The notes under the pieces: model-generated
What the model saw: only the letters and a program-made list of their open reading frames with translations
The model's database searches: none
What the model was told of the DNA's origin: nothing
Part shown: piece after piece, positions 6,211 through 10,917 of the stretch
Position numbering within the stretch: the first letter of the stretch is position 1
How the letters are laid out: every line of letters starts with the position of its first letter
DNA from: Deltaproteobacteria bacterium
GTDB taxonomy: Bacteria > Desulfobacterota > SM23-61
Assembly: GCA_016234425.1 (NCBI GenBank)
Contig: JACRCA010000110.1
Span: forward strand, 1-10,917
Direction: 5' to 3'
Length of the DNA: 10,917 bases
Translations under genes and position numbers: made by a program

Positions 6211-7446
6211 CTAAATGACCGCATGCTCGCCCTTGAACTCAGGGTGCTCCCGCAAGACAGGCATTCTAATCACGAATCCGCGGTAGACCAGGATCTGAAT
6301 GGTAACGATGGCAATGAGAATCAGGAACTCTTTCCAATTAAAAAATTCCCGGTGCGGCAGTTGCCAGTTAAGTGCAAAAAGGGAGACGTTAAACCGGTTG
6401 AAGACAACGCCAATAATTGTGAGCAGGGCCGTAACCTGAACAAGGCCCACCTTCCCTCTTCGGCCTGCAAATACAAAGAGAAAACAAGGTAGGAGGGTGA
6501 AGATGAAAAGTTCAAACAGGAACATGTAGCCATAGGATGTATTCAGAAGGTTCCAGTGGTTCCCGTGGGCCAGCGCAATTATCTTCACCGCAAAATAGGC
6601 GATGAGCACAAAGGAAGAGGCTGTTCCCAGACCGAGGGTGATCTTATCCAGGCTCGTCAGGTAGGTAGGATCAGCTTGATCCTTGAGGAACCATCGGGAT
6701 AGCAAGCTGGCCAAGATCACCAAACAAAGCCCAGCGGCGATGGCCGAGATGAGGAATAAATGTGGGATATACGGCGAGTACCAGAGCGGATAAAGCTTCC
6801 CCGGGGCAAGGAGGAACATCGCTCCCAGGGCCGACTGGTGGAGGGTGGAAAGGGCTATGAGAAAGATGGTAAGGCCAACAGTTATCGCCGAAGCCCATCT
6901 GCGGAGAGTCTTCCAGCCGCCCCACGCGGATATGGAGGGAGAAAACTCAACGAGGTAGAGAGCCAGGTGCAAGGATACTGACCAGGCCACAAAAAACAAG
7001 ACTGAAGGTGTGCCAAAGGAGACAAACATGGGGTAGGGAAGTCGCCAGGGCCGGCCCAGATCCACGAGGAGAAAGATAACGGCGAAGAGGTATCCGAGGA
7101 AACCAATCAGGATGGCATTCTTGACCACCGGATGGTACTCTTTGAGTCCAAAGATGTAAACGGCCGTGCCCAGGACAAACCCTGTGGCTGACAGAGGAAC
7201 GCCCGAAAAGAGGCCCCAGGCGAGAAAGAGCCCCCACGGTTGTTCTTGGGATGCCGCGGTTACCGCACCCAGGCCCTGGGTGAAGCGTATCCCAATCAAG
7301 ACCAAGCCGACGAGAACGATTATCCCCGCCACAATGTTAAAAGGGGTGATGAGTCGCTTCACATACTCGCCAAAGGTCAGGCCCAGGAATATTCTGTCTC
7401 TTATCCAAGATCTGGATGTATCGGTCTGTTTTGCGTATTCAATCAT
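6211..7446 (-). CDS. HybB/HmcC-like NrfD-family membrane subunit
   Basis: This 411-residue integral membrane protein has about ten hydrophobic helices (for example 36-55, 72-99, 109-130, 145-166, 187-204, 227-250, 272-292, 305-327, 336-350, 373-390). The TLHQSALG segment (201-208), the PLWYSPYIP stretch that follows and GVVFNRFNVS (346-355) point to the HybB/HmcC branch of the NrfD family. These proteins exchange electrons between quinones and a partner four-cluster ferredoxin and carry no heme. The ATG overlaps the stop of the upstream HybA-like gene (ATGA), with AAGGAGG 10 bases before it, so the two are translationally coupled. A cofactor-free quinone module next to FdnGH suggests that it replaces FdnI for the second set. 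The exact complex (Hmc-like, Hyb-like or a new one) cannot be fixed from the window. Confidence 0.88.
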   Translation of the reverse strand: MIEYAKQTDTSRSWIRDRIFLGLTFGEYVKRLITPFNIVAGIIVLVGLVLIGIRFTQGLGAVTAASQEQPWGLFLAWGLFSGVPLSATGFVLGTAVYIFGLKEYHPVVKNAILIGFLGYLFAVIFLLVDLGRPWRLPYPMFVSFGTPSVLFFVAWSVSLHLALYLVEFSPSISAWGGWKTLRRWASAITVGLTIFLIALSTLHQSALGAMFLLAPGKLYPLWYSPYIPHLFLISAIAAGLCLVILASLLSRWFLKDQADPTYLTSLDKITLGLGTASSFVLIAYFAVKIIALAHGNHWNLLNTSYGYMFLFELFIFTLLPCFLFVFAGRRGKVGLVQVTALLTIIGVVFNRFNVSLFALNWQLPHREFFNWKEFLILIAIVTIQILVYRGFVIRMPVLREHPEFKGEHAVI

Positions 7447-8372
7447 CGCTTGGTATCCTCCTTCTTTTGGTTCGTGGCCTCAGCAATCTGCTCCCGGCGT
7501 CTGGAAAAAGCATAAATGCCTCCGAAGAGGGCAGGCCAGACAACAAGAACGAAGGGCACTGCCGCGAGGAATTCCCGGGTAAATTCGGGAAATGGAGTCG
7601 TCCCGAGGCCCATCGGAAAGTCAAGCTCTTCAAAGGGAACCGGAGAAATATGTAACCAGTCCGTACCTCCAGCTTCATATTCTCCATAAATATGGTCGAT
7701 GTATCTGTCTGGCCAGGTCCTGATCCTCTCTCTGGCGAGCTTGATTAACTTATTTCTTTTACCGAAGGTAATCGCTTGCACGCCGCAGGCCTCAGCGCAG
7801 GCCGGAGTCATTCCATTAACAATCCTGTGGTAGCACATGTTGCATTTTCTAATAGCTGGGCTGCTGGCGTTAAAATACTCAAAGGCGGGAATGTAAAAGG
7901 GGCAGGCCGTCATGCAATAGCGACAGCCTATGCATACCTCCTCGTCATAAATGACCGCTCCCTCTGGGGTCTTCTTGAGGGCTCCCACCAGGCAGGCGGA
8001 GGCGCAGGCCGGCTCGCTACAATGATTACACTGGAGCTTACGGTAGACCGGCTTTCTCCACTTCCTGTTCTCGTAAAGATTAACCACCGTGTAACTTTGA
8101 GCGTCAGGCCTTCTCTTCTGCTGAAAAACGGATACATCCGCAAAAAAACCAATTTTCGGCATGGGCAAGTTGCTCGCTTTAATGCAAGCTCTCTCACAGC
8201 TACGACAGCCAACGCACCTGGTCAGATCCGTAAGCATCGCGAAACGATCCGATTTGCTGCTAATCGGCCGGGCAGCGTAGGTCTGCTTCGGGTTGCTTTC
8301 GAGGGTGCCAAGGAGTAAGGAGCCGGCAGTTGCCGCAGTGCCTTTCAGGAAATCCCTTCGATTGAATTTCAT
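7443..8372 (-). CDS. HybA/HmcB-like Tat-exported four-cluster ferredoxin
   Basis: Counted from the ATG at 8372, this 309-residue protein begins with a Tat signal (NRRDFLKG, residues 4-11). It carries sixteen cluster cysteines: C53/56/59/63, C115/118/123/127, C147/150/153/157 and C177/180/192/196. A C-terminal hydrophobic helix (about 268-288) followed by RRR should anchor it on the periplasmic face. This layout, with the GGTDWLHIS segment after the clusters, is typical of HybA and HmcB, which pass electrons between a periplasmic partner and an NrfD-type quinone subunit. I chose the start at 8372 because GGAGG lies 8 bases upstream and the Tat motif follows at once. An ATG at 8387 has no ribosome site. 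It overlaps the next gene by four bases. No hydrogenase or cytochrome c gene is present, so its electron partner is probably FdnH2. Confidence 0.9.
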   Translation of the reverse strand: MKFNRRDFLKGTAATAGSLLLGTLESNPKQTYAARPISSKSDRFAMLTDLTRCVGCRSCERACIKASNLPMPKIGFFADVSVFQQKRRPDAQSYTVVNLYENRKWRKPVYRKLQCNHCSEPACASACLVGALKKTPEGAVIYDEEVCIGCRYCMTACPFYIPAFEYFNASSPAIRKCNMCYHRIVNGMTPACAEACGVQAITFGKRNKLIKLARERIRTWPDRYIDHIYGEYEAGGTDWLHISPVPFEELDFPMGLGTTPFPEFTREFLAAVPFVLVVWPALFGGIYAFSRRREQIAEATNQKKEDTKR

Positions 8373-8410
8373 CGTGCTATCCTCCATTCAGATTAGAAAT
8401 AGGGTGTCGC

Positions 8411-8614
8411 CTACCGCGTTGCTGTGGTCAGACAGCTTCCTACCAAAATAAAGAAGCCCAGCACCAGGTATAAGAGCACGGCGATTCTTATTAACATTCC
8501 TTTTCCTCTTCCGTATACCCACTGCCAGAAAGCAATAAACGCTATCACAAAGGCGATAGCTAAAAGGTATTCCACTCCTTTGGTAAAAGTCATGAAGTCT
8601 AAAAGGGTATCCAC
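8411..8614 (-). CDS. Small two-helix membrane protein
   Basis: A 67-residue hydrophobic protein begins at a GTG (8614) with a strong AAGGAGG five bases upstream. It has two predicted membrane helices (about 15-33 and 41-59) separated by a short basic loop with YGRGKG. I recognise no named family. Its place, 38 bases before a HybA-like ferredoxin and then an NrfD-type protein, recalls the small membrane subunit HmcD of the sulfate-reducer Hmc complex, but I cannot show homology. It probably belongs to the membrane module as a small structural or assembly subunit. The good ribosome site, the hydrophobic composition and the operon position support a real gene. An overlapping longer frame (8388-8732) lacks these features. 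Confidence 0.7.
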   Translation of the reverse strand: MDTLLDFMTFTKGVEYLLAIAFVIAFIAFWQWVYGRGKGMLIRIAVLLYLVLGFFILVGSCLTTATR

Positions 8615-8782
8615 CTCGTCCTCCTTTCCATACTACTCCTTTTTTTAGCTTGGACATTTGACCCTTAATTCTATATCGGGGCAAGCCTGAATAATAGATT
8701 CGCCCGGCAAAATTTATGGGCTTTGCCCTCAAACAAGCCGGTATCTGCCAGCCCCAAAGCCCTTCCTGTAAGCGAGATTGAA

Positions 8783-8832
8783 AGACCCACGAATTGGAAA
8801 AGTCTTCCTTTCCCCAAAAATAGGAAGGGTCT
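8783..8832 (-). terminator. Nested hairpin after second fdnH, possible attenuator
   Basis: An outer pair AGACCC (8783-8788)/GGGTCT (8827-8832) encloses an inner CTTCCT (8804-8809)/AGGAAG (8822-8827) hairpin with a 12-base loop. The two pairings share a base, so they may be alternatives. On the minus strand the inner stem is followed by ACTTTTCC, a weak T run. It begins about 15 bases past the fdnH2 stop. It may end or attenuate the fdnGH2 transcript before the membrane-module genes. Confidence 0.35.
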
Positions 8833-8846
8833 CTGACCGGGCGAAT

Positions 8847-9842
8847 TCAGCTTTCTCTGTCTCTTTGTTTTTCCTCCCCCATTTTATTCCGGCGCCGAAT
8901 GGACCACCAGAGTGCGGTGGCGCCTCCGATGACTCCAACACCGAGCCAGCCCCATAGAAGCGGTGCCCACCGACCCAGCTTGGAGCCTGCGAACCTCGCT
9001 GCCCATGGGGGTTCTTTGGGGGATGGTGTTGGAGCCAGGTCGGCTTGCATATACCACTCGCGGCGTGCCCTTGAAGGGAAGACAGGCAGATTGCCCTCAG
9101 TCAGAGCCATAGCGTACCATCTTGGGAAGGTGGTCTTAACAAACTCGGGATAGGTGCCTATTTGGGGATTTTCCGGCAACCCATGAATGCTGGGTTCTTC
9201 TGTTAAAACATACACCACCTTCAAACCGCCTAGTTCTTTCTTCCCGTAAAGATTCGCTTTCGGATAGCTAGCCTTGAGCACATTCACTCTGGCTTGGCCC
9301 AGCACAACCAAATCATCTAGCTCGCCAAACCGGATCGCTTCGGTCGGGCAGGTCTTAGCACACGCCGGAGTGAGTCCATCTCCTAATCGATCTTCGCAAA
9401 AGGTACAGCTGTAGGACACCAACCTGGGGGGACCCAGCTTAACGGGAATTCTGGGGGAGGCGCCATGCTTACCGAGCTTCGGCACTTCGAAGGGGCAGTA
9501 CTCTTCGCATCGGCCACAGCCAATACACCTCTCTTGATCGACCGTAACGTACCCCAAGTCGTTATATGCTCGTGCATAGGATGGGCAAACCCAAACGCAC
9601 ACCGCTTTGCTACAATGCACACATGCCTTTCTCGTGAATAGCCACTTTCTCTTGCCGTTGTGTTCTATCTCATTAAATTGAATCCTGTTCCAAGTCGCGA
9701 ATGAAAGGATGGGCGGATTCTCGTGGGTACCTCTATTGATGGTAAGCACTGACGGCAACTTCCACCACTGCTTGCAAGCGATCTGGCAGCCGCGACAGGC
9801 GATGCATTTGGAGACGTCAATGAGCATCCCTTTTTTGTTCAT
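8847..9842 (-). CDS. fdnH: FdnH-like ferredoxin subunit, second set
   Basis: This 331-residue four-cluster ferredoxin has cysteines C13/16/19/23, C74/77/82/86, C106/109/112/116 and C146/149/161/165. The N-terminal LIDVSKCIACR segment is shared with the other FdnH here, but overall similarity is only moderate. It is about 70 residues longer, with an insert after cluster three (about 121-145), a Pro-rich linker (271-280), a membrane helix (about 292-313) and a charged tail. It has no signal peptide, so it is expected to travel with its Tat-targeted FdnG. The ATG overlaps the stop of the upstream gene (ATGA), indicating translational coupling. Unlike the first set, no FdnI-type gene follows. The next genes are a small membrane protein and a HybAB-like pair, probable onward carriers. 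Confidence 0.9.
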   Translation of the reverse strand: MNKKGMLIDVSKCIACRGCQIACKQWWKLPSVLTINRGTHENPPILSFATWNRIQFNEIEHNGKRKWLFTRKACVHCSKAVCVWVCPSYARAYNDLGYVTVDQERCIGCGRCEEYCPFEVPKLGKHGASPRIPVKLGPPRLVSYSCTFCEDRLGDGLTPACAKTCPTEAIRFGELDDLVVLGQARVNVLKASYPKANLYGKKELGGLKVVYVLTEEPSIHGLPENPQIGTYPEFVKTTFPRWYAMALTEGNLPVFPSRARREWYMQADLAPTPSPKEPPWAARFAGSKLGRWAPLLWGWLGVGVIGGATALWWSIRRRNKMGEEKQRDRES

Positions 9843-10917
9843 CTCACTATCCCCCCTTTCTTCTCGACATTCACCATGAAAGCCTTGGACTCCGGGATCA
9901 TGGTATTGGCATCTCCAATCGTGGGGGTAAGCAGGTTAGCGCTGTCCCCTCCATCCGGTGGAGTAAGCCAGCCAAAACACCACGGGATACCCACCTGGTG
10001 AATTGTCTGATCGGCAATCTTGAATGGCTTGAAACGTTCGGTCACAATCGCGATGGCCCAAACTTCTCCCCGGGCCGATTTCACCCAAACCACTTCGCCA
10101 TTCGTGATCCCTCTCTCTTCGGCCAGCTCTTTGGATATCTCCACAAACATCTCGGGCTCCATCTCGAGAAGCCAGGGTTGCCAACGGCTCATCACTCCCG
10201 TCTGCCAGTGTTCGGTTAACCGGTAAGTCGTACAGACGAACGGAAACTTCGGGTCGCAGGTCAAATACTTATCCGCGGCGGCGCCAATCCCCGGCTCCCC
10301 GAAAAGCTTGGTGGTTGGATTTACCCTTTGGGAAGAAAGAAGGTTCTTCTCAATGGGACATTCTAAAGGTTCATAATGCTCGGGGAAAGGCCCTTCAGCT
10401 AGTCCAGGGCCGAAAATCCGGGCATGCCCTTCGGCCACCATGATAAAGGGGTAGATGGCTCCCGGTGGTTGAGGCCCATCGGGTACATCACCCACCCATT
10501 TAGTTCCATCCCACTGGATCACGGCTCGTTTTGGATCCCATGGTTTCCCTTCCCAGTTTACGGAGGCCCGGTTGTAGATGATCCTTCGGTTGACCGGCCA
10601 ACACCAAGCCCATTCCGGGTATAGACTAATGCCCGTGGCGTCTGCTTTGCTCCGTCGGACAGCCATATTCCCCTTTTCAGTGTAGGAGGCGCAATAAAGC
10701 CAGTTGCCGCAGGTGGTGGAGCCGTCGTCTTGCAGAAAAGCAAAACTCGGCACTTGTTCCCCGGCCTTGGCTACCACACTCTTCGCCTTAGTCTTGGGAT
10801 CTTCGACTTCGATATCCTTGGCCGTATACCCATTAATCTCTTTGGCCACGTAATGCGAATTAATTTGCTTGGCTATTCCATCCGGACCTTTCGGCCCGTA
10901 ATTCCAGGAAAGGTTCA
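9839..10917 (-). CDS. fdnG: FdnG-like catalytic subunit, second copy, C-terminal part
   Basis: The reading frame is open from the right edge of the window to the TGA at 9839-9841, giving about 359 residues. These are the C-terminal third of an FdnG-like protein, and the start lies outside the window. It aligns without gaps to the C-terminus of the complete FdnG-like protein at 2490-5549. By eye about 85% of residues are identical, and the EGPFPEHYEP, TTYRLTEHWQTG and GDANTMIPESKAFMVNV segments are shared. This is the substrate-channel and C-terminal molybdopterin-binding part. The Tat signal, the 4Fe-4S motif and the positions aligned to C186, Q187 and G435 cannot be seen. The GTG at 10849 is an internal valine codon, not a start. 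The gene overlaps fdnH2 by four bases. Confidence 0.9.
   Translation of the reverse strand, partial: NLSWNYGPKGPDGIAKQINSHYVAKEINGYTAKDIEVEDPKTKAKSVVAKAGEQVPSFAFLQDDGSTTCGNWLYCASYTEKGNMAVRRSKADATGISLYPEWAWCWPVNRRIIYNRASVNWEGKPWDPKRAVIQWDGTKWVGDVPDGPQPPGAIYPFIMVAEGHARIFGPGLAEGPFPEHYEPLECPIEKNLLSSQRVNPTTKLFGEPGIGAAADKYLTCDPKFPFVCTTYRLTEHWQTGVMSRWQPWLLEMEPEMFVEISKELAEERGITNGEVVWVKSARGEVWAIAIVTERFKPFKIADQTIHQVGIPWCFGWLTPPDGGDSANLLTPTIGDANTMIPESKAFMVNVEKKGGIVR

Noticed and set aside
8388..8732. Minus-strand 114-codon frame overlapping the small membrane gene
   Set aside because: It has basic, low-complexity composition and no good ribosome site, and overlaps a hydrophobic frame with a strong site in another phase.
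10847..10849. GTG at 10849 as the start of the right-edge gene
   Set aside because: The frame stays open to the window edge, and the upstream residues match the SWNYGPKGPDG segment of the complete FdnG, so this is an internal valine.

Overview
The window is a block of membrane-linked molybdopterin oxidoreductase genes, and every gene I can support lies on the minus strand. The proteins are Tat-exported and rich in 4Fe-4S clusters. HybB/NrfD-type and cytochrome b quinone modules, moderate GC and mostly strong Shine-Dalgarno sites suggest an anaerobic Gram-negative bacterium. A sulfate-reducing or syntrophic Desulfobacterota lineage fits best, but this is inferred from gene content and not proven.

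In the direction of transcription (right to left), the right part holds: the C-terminal third of an FdnG-like catalytic subunit (cut by the window edge); an FdnH-like four-cluster ferredoxin with a C-terminal anchor; a 67-residue two-helix membrane protein; a Tat-exported HybA/HmcB-like ferredoxin; and a ten-helix HybB/HmcC-like NrfD-family protein. No FdnI-type cytochrome b follows this FdnGH pair. The HybAB-like module may therefore take its electrons to the quinone pool.

A gap of about 660 bases follows. It holds an excellent sigma-70 promoter (TTGACA-17-TATAGA), a perfect dyad at the predicted start site, and a leader of about 300 nt. This drives a compact fdnG-fdnH-fdnI operon with one-base or overlapping junctions, closed by a strong stem-loop terminator. 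Next come a G/C-rich palindrome and then fdhE, a zinc-ribbon accessory protein for Tat-exported formate dehydrogenases.

The main surprise is the complete FdnG-like subunit. It has the Tat signal, the 4Fe-4S motif and full-length FdnG similarity. However, cysteine replaces selenocysteine, the next residue is Gln instead of the catalytic His, and the formate-binding Arg position (NALRG in E. coli FdnG) is Gly. Both substitutions fall on residues thought essential in metal-dependent formate dehydrogenases. The operon may therefore encode a quinone-linked periplasmic oxidoreductase with another substrate, likely to be mis-annotated as formate dehydrogenase-N. The partial second copy is about 85% identical over its visible third, while the two FdnH partners are far more diverged. 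This suggests one conserved catalytic subunit wired to two different membrane modules.

I see no tRNA, rRNA, CRISPR array, insertion sequence or c-type cytochrome motif (CxxCH) in the window.
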